In this document: positions 1-7,147 of the stretch, one piece after another
Layout: each line of letters opens with the position of its first letter
Position numbering within the stretch: the stretch's first letter is position 1
Notes under the pieces: model-generated
Database searches by the model: none
The model's input: the letters and a program-made list of their open reading frames with translations, nothing else
What the model was told of the DNA's origin: nothing
Program-made: the position numbers and the translations under genes
Assembly: GCA_036504235.1 (NCBI GenBank)
Contig: DASXVN010000020.1
Coordinates: 1 to 43,718 of the forward strand
Direction: 5' to 3'
Source of the DNA: Zipacnadum sp036504235
GTDB taxonomy: Bacteria; Armatimonadota; Zipacnadia; Zipacnadales; Zipacnadaceae
Length of the DNA: 43,718 nucleotides

Positions 1-60
1 CCCGCCGTCGCTAGGCAAACGTTAGTCCGGCGGGGTACAAGCCCCCGCCCTACAAACGGC
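1..60. repeat. Intergenic palindromic repeat, copy 1 (type R4)
   Basis: Seen in sequence: a CCCGCCG/CGGCGGG stem encloses a CTAGGC-containing loop at about 2-35, followed by a module at 40-60 ending in CTACAAACGGC. Both modules recur at 30136-30220. There the 40-60 module is inverted and lies before the CTAGGC stem-loop. No coding signal is seen here. It probably belongs to the genome's family of G+C-rich intergenic repeats. Whether it continues to the left of the window cannot be seen. Confidence 0.6.
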
Positions 61-135
61 CAGCCCCGGCAGGTCTCCCCCCTCCCCTTGCCGAACTGAC
101 CCCCGCGACAATTCCACGGAGAAGTGGTGACTGGT

Positions 136-837
136 ATGCGCGTCATGGCGGTTGGGGCTCATCCGGATGATATTGAAATTCTCTGCGCGGGGACGCTGGC
201 CCGCTACGTGGCCCGGGGGGACGAGGTCGTCAATGTCGTCTTCACCAACGGCGACATGGGCCACACGGTGATCCCGCCCGAGGAACTGGCCGAGATTCGC
301 TGCGAGGAGGCGCGCCGCGCCGCGGAGACCGTGGGCGCGCAGTTCAAGATGCTGGGCGAGCCCGATGAGTGGCTCTTCCACGACCGGCGCACCCGTACCT
401 TGATGATTGACGCTATCCGCGAGTACGACCCCGACGTGATCATCACCCACTCGCCCGACGACTACCACCCCGACCACCGCTGCTGCTCGGATATCGTCTT
501 CGCGGCGAGTTTCCTGTGCACCGTCCCGCATATCGAGTCCGCGCATACCGGGACTAAGAGCATCGCCACCCTCATCTACATGGACACCCTGGGCGGCACC
601 AACTTCCTGCCCGACGAGTACGTGGACATCACCGACACGATTGACCTCAAGCTCGCGGCGCTGAACAATCACCAGAGCCAACTCAAGTGGATGAGGGAGC
701 ACGATAATATAGACCTGGGGGAATTCGTGCGGACCTCCGCGGCCACGCGGGGACTGCAGGCGTCGGTGCCCTTCGCCGAGGGCTTCCAGATCGCGCCGCT
801 CTGGCCGCGTCTCAAGACGGTGCGCGTGCTGCCCTAG
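136..837 (+). CDS. PIG-L/LmbE-family deacetylase
   Basis: A predicted zinc-dependent N-deacetylase of the PIG-L/LmbE superfamily, whose members deacetylate N-acetylglucosamine-type substrates in glycolipids, mycothiol or bacillithiol. The protein opens with MRVMAVGAHPDDIEI, which carries the AHPDD metal-binding motif. A second motif, HSPDDYHPDHR, supplies the distal histidine near residue 115. Length (233 aa) is normal for the family. The start is ambiguous: GGAG at 118-121 could serve GTG 124, GTG 127 or ATG 136. ATG 136 is chosen because the family motif normally begins within a few residues of the start. The stop overlaps the stop of the convergent gene inside a shared CTAG (834-837). The family is clear; the substrate (BshB-like, MshB-like or a sugar-nucleotide side chain) cannot be told from sequence. 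Confidence 0.88.
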   Translation: MRVMAVGAHPDDIEILCAGTLARYVARGDEVVNVVFTNGDMGHTVIPPEELAEIRCEEARRAAETVGAQFKMLGEPDEWLFHDRRTRTLMIDAIREYDPDVIITHSPDDYHPDHRCCSDIVFAASFLCTVPHIESAHTGTKSIATLIYMDTLGGTNFLPDEYVDITDTIDLKLAALNNHQSQLKWMREHDNIDLGEFVRTSAATRGLQASVPFAEGFQIAPLWPRLKTVRVLP

Positions 838-2444
838 CTCCCGGCCACCCGGTACAGGGTGACGCTCGGCAGGCTCAACTCGGGCAGCAGCAGGCCCTCG
901 GCCACGGCGGAGGCCAGGCCCTCGCGCTCCTCGCCCTCCGCCACCACCCAGCGGCAGCGCGCCGTGGCGAGCAACTCCCGCCGCGCCCGGTCGGTCGTGG
1001 TCAGTTCAAAGAAGGTCTGCACCTGGTCGCGGCGCTCCAGGAAATGCGGGGTCAGCTCCTTGTGGCCGAGGTAGACGGACTGCCCGCTGAGCTGCGGAAT
1101 CCAGTTGCCCAGCACCGCGTCGCTGAGCACCCCCTGGTCGCGCGGCAGCGTCTCCAGCCGGGCGCAGACCTGCCGGAAATCGTCGCTCAGGTAGTTCGGC
1201 TGGTGCCCGTAGTAGGCGATCCGCAGGCCCAGCCCCGGCCAGACCAGCAGCAGCAGGATGCCCCAGGCCAGCACCGCCGACATGCCCCCGGCGCCCCCCC
1301 GCCGCCCGGCCGGAACGCCCATCCAGCGCGGCACCACGTACTGCCCCCAGTTGCGCACCGCCAGCACCACGACCGGGATCTGCAGCCCCATCATCAGCCG
1401 CCGCTCCCAGGGAATCAGCCCGTCGGTGAACAGCAGCGCCCCGTTGACCAGCAGCCACACCGCGACCAGAATCTGGCCCAGGTCCATGCGCCGCCAGTGG
1501 AGCAGCTTGCGGTGGTCGAGCAGCGCCAGGATCAGCGGCACGCCCAGCCCCACCGCGTAAGTGAAGGGGCTCCAGGAGAGCATCTGGTTGGCCTGCGACC
1601 AGGCGCGCCCCAGCGGGCTGGCCTGCAGCATGACCCCGACGAGAATCGTGATCGCCCAGCCGGGGAGCAGAATCGCCGCCAGCGCTCGGTGCGCGTGGGG
1701 GGGAATCTTGCCGGCGCGGAAAGCCATCACCCAGTGGACCAACAGCACCGCGGTGACGGTGACGACATCATAGACATGGAAGGAGGCCACCAGCGCCAGC
1801 ACCAGGCCGCCCAGCCCGGCATACCGCCGCCAGGATTCCTCCCGGCGGTAGGCGGCCAGGGCCAGGTAGAACACGGTCACCATCCCCGCCAGGGCCGCGG
1901 TGAAATGCGGCAGCAGCGCCATGCTCGGCCAGGCCAGCAGTTCCGGCGCACCAAAGGCGGCGGTCCCGGCCGGCAGCAAACCCCCGCTCGGCCGATTGAG
2001 CCAGAAGAATACCCAGAACAGCCCCTCCCCGGTCGCCATCATCGCCAGGGCCACGCGGCGCTCCGCGACGCGCGGCAGCAACGCCCCCAGCAGCGCGTAC
2101 AGGGCGATGAGCAGCAGCAGCATGAAGGCCACCCGGGCCCCGTGGTACACCATCAGCGGGCTCAGCCCCAGGCGGGTCAGAGCGCCCAGTCCCAGCCACA
2201 GGGGGTTGGTGTAGAAGGGGGCGTGGGGGTCGGTGGTCATCAGGTCGCGCCAGAGCAGGTGCCCTTCGCCGGCCTGACGCATCCACATCAGGTAGGTGTT
2301 CTGGTCGCTGAGGGAGGAGATCAGGCCGCCAAACTGCTGACCCGGGGGGGCCGACCGCCACTGGGTGTAATAGGGCAGGCTGGTGGAGACCAGCACCACC
2401 ATAAAGACGGCGGCGACAAAGAGAACGTGGCTGCGTCGGCTCAA
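834..2444 (-). CDS. Polytopic membrane protein, GT-C glycosyltransferase-like
   Basis: A 536-aa integral membrane protein with about ten or more hydrophobic segments spread along its length. The N-terminal transmembrane helix is followed by an external loop containing SSLSDQNTYLMWMRQA. This arrangement resembles the acidic first-loop motif of GT-C (GT39/GT83-like) lipid-linked sugar transferases. The C-terminal 120 residues are soluble (DDFRQVCARLETLPRDQGVL onward). The start is TTG 2444, supported by AGGAGAG four bases upstream. It is convergent with the PIG-L gene and shares CTAG at the stop codons. A role in cell-surface glycan assembly is inferred from topology only. No catalytic residue can be named with confidence, so a non-enzymatic YfhO-like membrane protein is an alternative. 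Confidence 0.72.
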   Translation of the reverse strand: MSRRSHVLFVAAVFMVVLVSTSLPYYTQWRSAPPGQQFGGLISSLSDQNTYLMWMRQAGEGHLLWRDLMTTDPHAPFYTNPLWLGLGALTRLGLSPLMVYHGARVAFMLLLLIALYALLGALLPRVAERRVALAMMATGEGLFWVFFWLNRPSGGLLPAGTAAFGAPELLAWPSMALLPHFTAALAGMVTVFYLALAAYRREESWRRYAGLGGLVLALVASFHVYDVVTVTAVLLVHWVMAFRAGKIPPHAHRALAAILLPGWAITILVGVMLQASPLGRAWSQANQMLSWSPFTYAVGLGVPLILALLDHRKLLHWRRMDLGQILVAVWLLVNGALLFTDGLIPWERRLMMGLQIPVVVLAVRNWGQYVVPRWMGVPAGRRGGAGGMSAVLAWGILLLLVWPGLGLRIAYYGHQPNYLSDDFRQVCARLETLPRDQGVLSDAVLGNWIPQLSGQSVYLGHKELTPHFLERRDQVQTFFELTTTDRARRELLATARCRWVVAEGEEREGLASAVAEGLLLPELSLPSVTLYRVAGS

Positions 2445-2571
2445 GTGACTCTCCTACGAGGTCCCCAGCAGCGGGGAAGAATGCCCCGGTCATATTCACC
2501 CTCCCGCGCTCCGGCTCCTCTTCCCTGCGCCCGCGGTTTGTTTATGGTATTATTCACCCCGATACCCCGCG

Positions 2572-4782
2572 ATGAAACGCAACCTCCGGATTGATGAACC
2601 TGAGAACGTGACCGGCCGCCTGGACCGGGTCACCTACCACAGCCCCGATTCGGGCTGGGGCATTCTCCAACTGACCACCGAGCCGGGGGAGCCCTTCACC
2701 GCGGCGGGGATCGTAGCCGACCCCAGCCCCGGCGAGCAGATGCGCCTGTTCGGCCAGTGGGAGGTCCATCCGCGCTACGGTCGCCAGTTCCGCTTTCAGC
2801 GCTACGAATTGCTCCGCCCCACCAGCCCCGAGGCGTTGGTCAAGTACCTCTCCAGCGGCATGATCAAGGGCGTGGGACCGGTGCTCGCCGGCAAGATCGT
2901 GGCGACCTTCGGCCCGGCCACCCTGGAGGTGCTGGACCACCACCCCGAGCGCCTCACCGAGGTGCCGGGCATCGGCCGCGCCAAGCTGGAGACCCTCCAG
3001 GCGGGCTGGCAGGAACACGAGCAGCACCGGCGCGTGCTGCTGGCGCTGTACGAGTTTGGCCTGGGCGCGGCGCTCAGCCGCCGCGTCATGGAGCGCTACG
3101 GGCCGCGGGCGGCGGAGGTGGTGGAGCACCAGCCGTACCGCCTCGCCCTGGAGATCAGCGGCATCGGCTTTGTCATCGCCGACCGCCTGGCCCGCCGGGC
3201 CGGTCTGGCTCTCGACGACCCCCAGCGCCTGCAGGCGGCGCTGCTGCACTGCCTGAATCGCGCCGCTTCCGACGGGCACTTCTACCTGCCGCAGGGGGTG
3301 CTGCTGGCGCAGGCGGCCGGGCTGACCGACATCGCCGAGGAGCCCCTGGCGGAGGCGCTGGCGGCGCTCGCCGACCAAGGCCGGATCGTCTATGACCCGG
3401 TGGAGGGCGCCGAGGCGCCGGTCTACGCGACGCAGATGCTGGCCCAGGAAAACGAGGTGGCGCAGCACCTGGCCGCGCTCCTGGACAGCGAGCCGCACCT
3501 GATGCCCACCGACGCCGAGTTGCTGCGCTGGCTGGAGGCCCAGGAGACGCTCTCGGGGCTGGAGCTGACCGCCGAGCAGCGGGCGGCCGTGCTGGCCGCG
3601 CTGCGCGAGCCGCTGTCGGTCATCACCGGCGGGCCCGGCACCGGTAAGACCACCGTGGTCCGCTTTCTGGCGCATCTGGCCCGGCAAAGCGGCAAGCGCC
3701 TGGCCCTGGCCGCCCCCACCGGACGCGCGGCGCAGCGTCTGGAGCAGGTCACCGGTCACGCCGCCTCCACGCTGCACCGGCTGCTGTCCTACGACCCCTT
3801 CCGCGGCCAGTTCCGCCACGGACCGGGCAACCCTCTGGAGCTAGACTGGCTGATCGTGGATGAGGCCAGCATGCTCGAAGTCGCCCTGGCCAACTCCGTG
3901 CTCCGGGCGCTGCCCCCCGGCGCCAGCCTGCTGTTGGTGGGCGACGCCGACCAGCTCCCCAGCGTCGGCCCGGGGCAGTTCCTCGGTGATCTGGTCCGCA
4001 GTGACCGGGTGCCGGTGGTGCGGCTGGAGCAGATCCACCGCCAGGCCGCGGGCAGCCTGATCGTGCAGAGCGCCCACGCCATCAACCGTGGCGAGCCGCC
4101 CAATTTCCCCTCCCCGCAGACCTGGCGCACCTCCGAGGACTGCGTCTTCCTCGAGCGCCCCGACCCCCACGAGGCCGCCGACAAGGTGGTGCAGATGGTC
4201 ACGGAGGGCCTGGTGCGGATGGGTTTTGAGCACGATCAGATTCAGGTCATCACCTCGCTGCACCGGGGCCCGATCGGCGTCCAGGAACTCAACCGGCGCC
4301 TGCAGGCGGCGCTCAACCCGCCCGGCGCGGGCCACCCGGAGGTCAAGCGCGGCGAGATGGTCTTCCGCCAGGGGGACCGCGTGCTGCAGACGGTCAACAA
4401 CTACGATAAGGCGGTCTACAACGGGGATATCGGCAAGCTCACCGCCGTGGACCCGATCACCGGCGGCGTGCACGTCACCTTCGAGCAGGGCACCGTGGCC
4501 TACCAGCGGAGCGAGCTGGACCAGATTGAGCTGGCCTACGCGCTGACCATCCACAAGTCCCAGGGCAGCGAGTTTCCGGCTGTCGTCATGGTGCTGCACA
4601 GCAGCCACTATATCATGCTCTACCGCAATTTGCTGTACACCGGCGTCACCCGCGCCCGGCGCATGCTCTGCCTGGTCGGCGACCACAAGGGCCTGTACAA
4701 GGCCCTGCACAGCACGCATCCGGCCGAGCGCTACACCGGCCTGACCGAGCGGCTGCGGCGCGCGGCTCTGCCCCTCGACTGA
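2572..4782 (+). CDS. recD2: RecD2-type ATP-dependent DNA helicase
   Basis: An SF1B 5'-to-3' DNA helicase of the RecD2 type, found in bacteria whether or not they have RecBC, with roles in repair and replication-fork processing. The 736-aa protein has the expected N-terminal OB and tandem helix-hairpin-helix region (GVGPVLAGKI, VPGIGRAKLETL, ISGIGFVIADRLA). Walker A is GGPGTGKTT near residue 355, Walker B is LIVDEAS near 428, and motif III is VGDADQLPSVGPGQF. The C-terminal UvrD-like motif TIHKSQGSEFPAVV lies near 658, followed by YTGVTRARRML. Length matches the family (about 720-760 aa). The ATG at 2572 has only a weak ribosome-binding site; a TATTAT at 2548-2553 could be a -10 box giving a very short leader. 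No recB or recC is seen in the window. Confidence 0.97.
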   Translation: MKRNLRIDEPENVTGRLDRVTYHSPDSGWGILQLTTEPGEPFTAAGIVADPSPGEQMRLFGQWEVHPRYGRQFRFQRYELLRPTSPEALVKYLSSGMIKGVGPVLAGKIVATFGPATLEVLDHHPERLTEVPGIGRAKLETLQAGWQEHEQHRRVLLALYEFGLGAALSRRVMERYGPRAAEVVEHQPYRLALEISGIGFVIADRLARRAGLALDDPQRLQAALLHCLNRAASDGHFYLPQGVLLAQAAGLTDIAEEPLAEALAALADQGRIVYDPVEGAEAPVYATQMLAQENEVAQHLAALLDSEPHLMPTDAELLRWLEAQETLSGLELTAEQRAAVLAALREPLSVITGGPGTGKTTVVRFLAHLARQSGKRLALAAPTGRAAQRLEQVTGHAASTLHRLLSYDPFRGQFRHGPGNPLELDWLIVDEASMLEVALANSVLRALPPGASLLLVGDADQLPSVGPGQFLGDLVRSDRVPVVRLEQIHRQAAGSLIVQSAHAINRGEPPNFPSPQTWRTSEDCVFLERPDPHEAADKVVQMVTEGLVRMGFEHDQIQVITSLHRGPIGVQELNRRLQAALNPPGAGHPEVKRGEMVFRQGDRVLQTVNNYDKAVYNGDIGKLTAVDPITGGVHVTFEQGTVAYQRSELDQIELAYALTIHKSQGSEFPAVVMVLHSSHYIMLYRNLLYTGVTRARRMLCLVGDHKGLYKALHSTHPAERYTGLTERLRRAALPLD

Positions 4783-4920
4783 GCTTTTACCCCTCTTCCA
4801 CCCCCTCAAGCTCAACCGAGACCCGACCGAACAAGAGGCCGTGGTCGCACGTCTTTACTCTTGTACGGGGGCGCGAGTGGCTGGCCGTGACCGAAAAAGG
4901 GCCGGGTGGGAGGAACTGCC

Positions 4921-5097
4921 GTGAAGCAGCAGAAGACGCCGGGGTGGCTGGCGGAAATCCGTGAGTATTGGGCGAATCTGAACGAACGCGGGGCCGACGA
5001 GACGAGCGGCGCCACCGAATTGCGCGCCGAAACCGGGGCCATGTCGGCGACCCCGGGCCGGCAAGAAACCGCGCTGAGTTCGAGCCTCGTGCGTTAG
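4921..5097 (+). CDS. Small hypothetical protein, first of a tandem paralogous pair
   Basis: A 58-aa ORF starting at GTG 4921, with a strong GGGAGGA site at 4908-4914 six bases upstream. Its N-terminal half, KQQKTPGWLAEIREYWANLN, matches the next small ORF in the pattern TPxWLxEIRxYWA then DE (12 of 22 positions identical by eye). Its C-terminal half is rich in Ala, Ser, Thr and Gly and looks disordered. I recognise no family. The conserved amphipathic tryptophan-rich segment followed by a variable tail suggests a short binding peptide or regulator, but no function can be assigned. It lies downstream of recD2 (138-bp gap) on the same strand. The good ribosome-binding site and the neighbouring paralogue are the main evidence that it is real. 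Confidence 0.6.
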   Translation: MKQQKTPGWLAEIREYWANLNERGADETSGATELRAETGAMSATPGRQETALSSSLVR

Positions 5098-5156
5098 CTG
5101 AGCGGCCGTCTCCGCCCGCGGGGGGCAGCAGGTTCGGTCGGCGAGGAGGAGTTCAC

Positions 5157-5336
5157 ATGCAGGGTCGAGGCACGCCCCGGTGGCTCCTCGAGATCAGACA
5201 GTACTGGGCCGCAGTGGCCCGCGGAGCGGGCGACGAAGCCGGAGGCCCGGAGCCCAGCCCCCGAGACGGCCCCCGGTCAGAGGCCGAGCCGGAACTCGCG
5301 GGAGAGGCCCCGGAGGACCGCCCCGCTGAGGACTGA
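5157..5336 (+). CDS. Small hypothetical protein, second of a tandem paralogous pair
   Basis: A 59-aa ORF starting at ATG 5157, preceded by GAGGAGGAG at 5143-5151, the strongest ribosome-binding site in this part of the window. The segment TPRWLLEIRQYWAAVARGAG parallels the first small ORF. The codons differ substantially, so the similarity is at protein level. The tail is very acidic and proline-rich (SEAEPELAGEAPEDRPAED) and likely disordered. The gap to the upstream paralogue is 59 bp. A perfect-stem hairpin lies just downstream at 5348-5373. No recognised domain. A tandem duplication of a small protein gene is the simplest reading. Confidence 0.65.
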   Translation: MQGRGTPRWLLEIRQYWAAVARGAGDEAGGPEPSPRDGPRSEAEPELAGEAPEDRPAED

Positions 5337-5347
5337 TCTCGAGCTAG

Positions 5348-5373
5348 AGCGCTTCGCGACGGCGCGGAGCGCT
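5348..5373. terminator. Bidirectional hairpin between convergent genes
   Basis: AGCGCTTCGCG and CGCGGAGCGCT form an 11-bp stem (one G-T pair) around the loop ACGG. It lies exactly between the end of the small ORF pair and the end of the convergent inositol-phosphatase gene, touching the latter's stop codon. There is no clear T-run on either side, so Rho-independent termination would be weak. Confidence 0.4.
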
Positions 5374-6158
5374 TATCGCGCTGCCTGGATTTCGGCGAGC
5401 AGCGGAGCGGCCAGCGCGGGCGGCGCCATGACCAGCAGCCCCTGACGCTCCGAGACTTCCATATCCTCCAGGCTGCTCATGACTTGCCCGTCCGGCCAGT
5501 ACGTCTCCACGCCGGTCTCCCCGGCCAGGCACAGCGCCGCCGCCACGTCCCACAGCACCCAGTTGTGGAAGAAGGCCGCGCGGAACACACCGGTGGCCGC
5601 CCAGCAGGCGTGCAGCGCCGCACTCCCCAGGTTGCGGCACTTGCCCGGCAGCCGGGGCAGCCAGTCCGGCATGTCGGTATTGATCCCCACCAGATCGTTG
5701 CGCTCCATCGGATGCGAGCGGACCGCGGCCAGCTTTTGGTCATTGAGCCAGGCCCCCGCGCCCCGCTCCGCGGCAAAAGTCAGCCCCAGCGGCGGCGAGT
5801 AGACCACGCCCAGCGCCGGCCGGCCGTGCTCCAGCAGGCCCATCGAGACCGCCCATACGCCTAGCCCGGCGATGAAGTTGTGCGTGCCGTCCACCGGGTC
5901 CAGGCTCCACACGCGCCCCGTGCCCACGCAGCGGTGCTGGGGCGTCTCCTCCGAGCAGATCTCATCGCCGGGGAAGAGCTTCCCCAGGTGCTCCATGAGG
6001 TACGCTTCCGCTTCCAGGTCCGCCTCACTGGCCAGACTGCCGTCGGCCTTCTGCGTGGGGTTGACGCGGCCAAACCACTTCTGGGCCGCCGCCCCCGCCG
6101 CGTGCGCCACCTGCACAACCTCCGCCAGCACCTCGCTCTGCCGCTCTTGCGCTGCCAT
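5373..6158 (-). CDS. Inositol monophosphatase family phosphatase
   Basis: A Mg2+-dependent phosphatase of the IMPase/FBPase/CysQ superfamily, 261 aa, the usual length. Visible motifs are FPGDEICSEE near residue 67 (metal ligand Glu), WSLDPVDGTHNF near 83-94 (the family signature with two Asp ligands), and LWDVAAALCLAGETG near 200, the second signature with the WD catalytic pair. Substrate could be myo-inositol-1-phosphate, histidinol phosphate or a 3',5'-bisphosphate; DGTHNF is compatible with the first two and the sequence alone does not decide. ATG 6158 is preceded by AAGGG at moderate distance. The next gene upstream (sugar isomerase) ends 29 bp before this start on the same strand, so the two are probably co-transcribed. 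That would fit a shared role in cyclitol or sugar-phosphate metabolism, but this is inference. Confidence 0.9.
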   Translation of the reverse strand: MAAQERQSEVLAEVVQVAHAAGAAAQKWFGRVNPTQKADGSLASEADLEAEAYLMEHLGKLFPGDEICSEETPQHRCVGTGRVWSLDPVDGTHNFIAGLGVWAVSMGLLEHGRPALGVVYSPPLGLTFAAERGAGAWLNDQKLAAVRSHPMERNDLVGINTDMPDWLPRLPGKCRNLGSAALHACWAATGVFRAAFFHNWVLWDVAAALCLAGETGVETYWPDGQVMSSLEDMEVSERQGLLVMAPPALAAPLLAEIQAAR

Positions 6159-6187
6159 TCCGGTATCCCTTCTCGTCTTCCCGACGG

Positions 6188-7030
6188 CTACTCGCCCGCC
6201 GCCAGTCTCGCCAGGTACTGCGCATCCCAGCTCAGTTTCTCCGCCAGTGAGCCGAACTCACCGTAGAAATCCTCCAGCGTCAGATAGCCGTCAAAGCCCC
6301 CGGCGCGCAACTGGGCCACAATCGCCGGCCAGTCCAGCATCCCCTCATCCAGCCGGGTGGCGGGCGCGTTAATTGTCGGCTGCGACCCCTCGGAGGGGTG
6401 CGGCATCATGTTCTTAACGTGTACCGCCTTGATCAGCGGGAGCAGCATGTCCTCCTGCACCGAGGGGCGCTCGTAGCCCTCGGCCAGGCAGTTGCCCGGA
6501 TCAAAGACGATGCCGACATGGTCCAACGCCAGCCCCCGGGTCATGTCCACAATCTGCCCGGCGGAGGCAAAATAGGCCCCGCCGTGCTGCTCGATGGTAA
6601 GGGTGATCCCGTGGCTGACCGCGGAGGCCGAGATGGTCTCCACCTGTCGTCGGAAAGCCTCTCGGCACTTCTCGTAGCCGGAGTCAGCGTCAATCAGCGG
6701 CCCCGAGCAGCGCAGGAACTTGGCGCCCAGGAGTTGCGCCACCTGCAGCGCCCGGCGCAGGCCCTCCAGGTGCAGTTGCGCCAGCGCCGGGTCGGTCTTA
6801 CCCAGCGAGTAGTAGCTGGTCAGCCCGGAAACGTGCAGGCCGGCGGCCTCCACCTGACCGCGCACGATCTCGGCCTCGCCGTCATTGATGGACTGGCTCA
6901 GATGCACGGTGTCTGCGGCGTCCCGCCCCTGGCGCAGGTCCACGGCCGGAAAACCCGCCGCGACCGCCTGCTCCAGACTCTCTTCCAGGGATAACTCCCG
7001 CGTTATCAAAGTGTACAGGCTAATCTGCAT
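6188..7030 (-). CDS. Sugar phosphate isomerase/epimerase (xylose-isomerase-like TIM barrel)
   Basis: A 280-aa protein of the AP-endonuclease-2/xylose-isomerase-like TIM-barrel superfamily, which includes IolE/IolI-type inositol enzymes and many sugar epimerases. Visible are the barrel start MQISLYTLITREL, the metal-ligand strand LTIEQHGG, GIVFDPGNC, the strand KAVHVKNMM (metal-binding His) and YLTLEDFYGEFG near the C-terminus. ATG 7030 is chosen because GGGGAGGA lies seven bases upstream; an in-frame ATG 27 bases further up lacks a site. It probably shares an operon with the downstream inositol-phosphatase-family gene, hinting at polyol or inositol metabolism. The precise substrate is not predictable. 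Confidence 0.85.
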   Translation of the reverse strand: MQISLYTLITRELSLEESLEQAVAAGFPAVDLRQGRDAADTVHLSQSINDGEAEIVRGQVEAAGLHVSGLTSYYSLGKTDPALAQLHLEGLRRALQVAQLLGAKFLRCSGPLIDADSGYEKCREAFRRQVETISASAVSHGITLTIEQHGGAYFASAGQIVDMTRGLALDHVGIVFDPGNCLAEGYERPSVQEDMLLPLIKAVHVKNMMPHPSEGSQPTINAPATRLDEGMLDWPAIVAQLRAGGFDGYLTLEDFYGEFGSLAEKLSWDAQYLARLAAGE

Positions 7031-7147
7031 CGCTGAATCCTCCCCGTCGTACGGCAATGGCCCACGCCGCTAAGGTTCTCCGGTGCGCCCCAGCCTCCTC
7101 CCCCGTCGGCAGGATTTGCGGCGGCGGGCGGTGAAAGTCTGAGTGAT

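Noticed and set aside
1044..2594. 516-codon open frame on the plus strand opposite the membrane protein gene
   Set aside because: The translation is rich in His, Gln, Arg and Gly, typical of the antisense of a G+C-rich gene, and the minus-strand gene has transmembrane segments and a ribosome-binding site.
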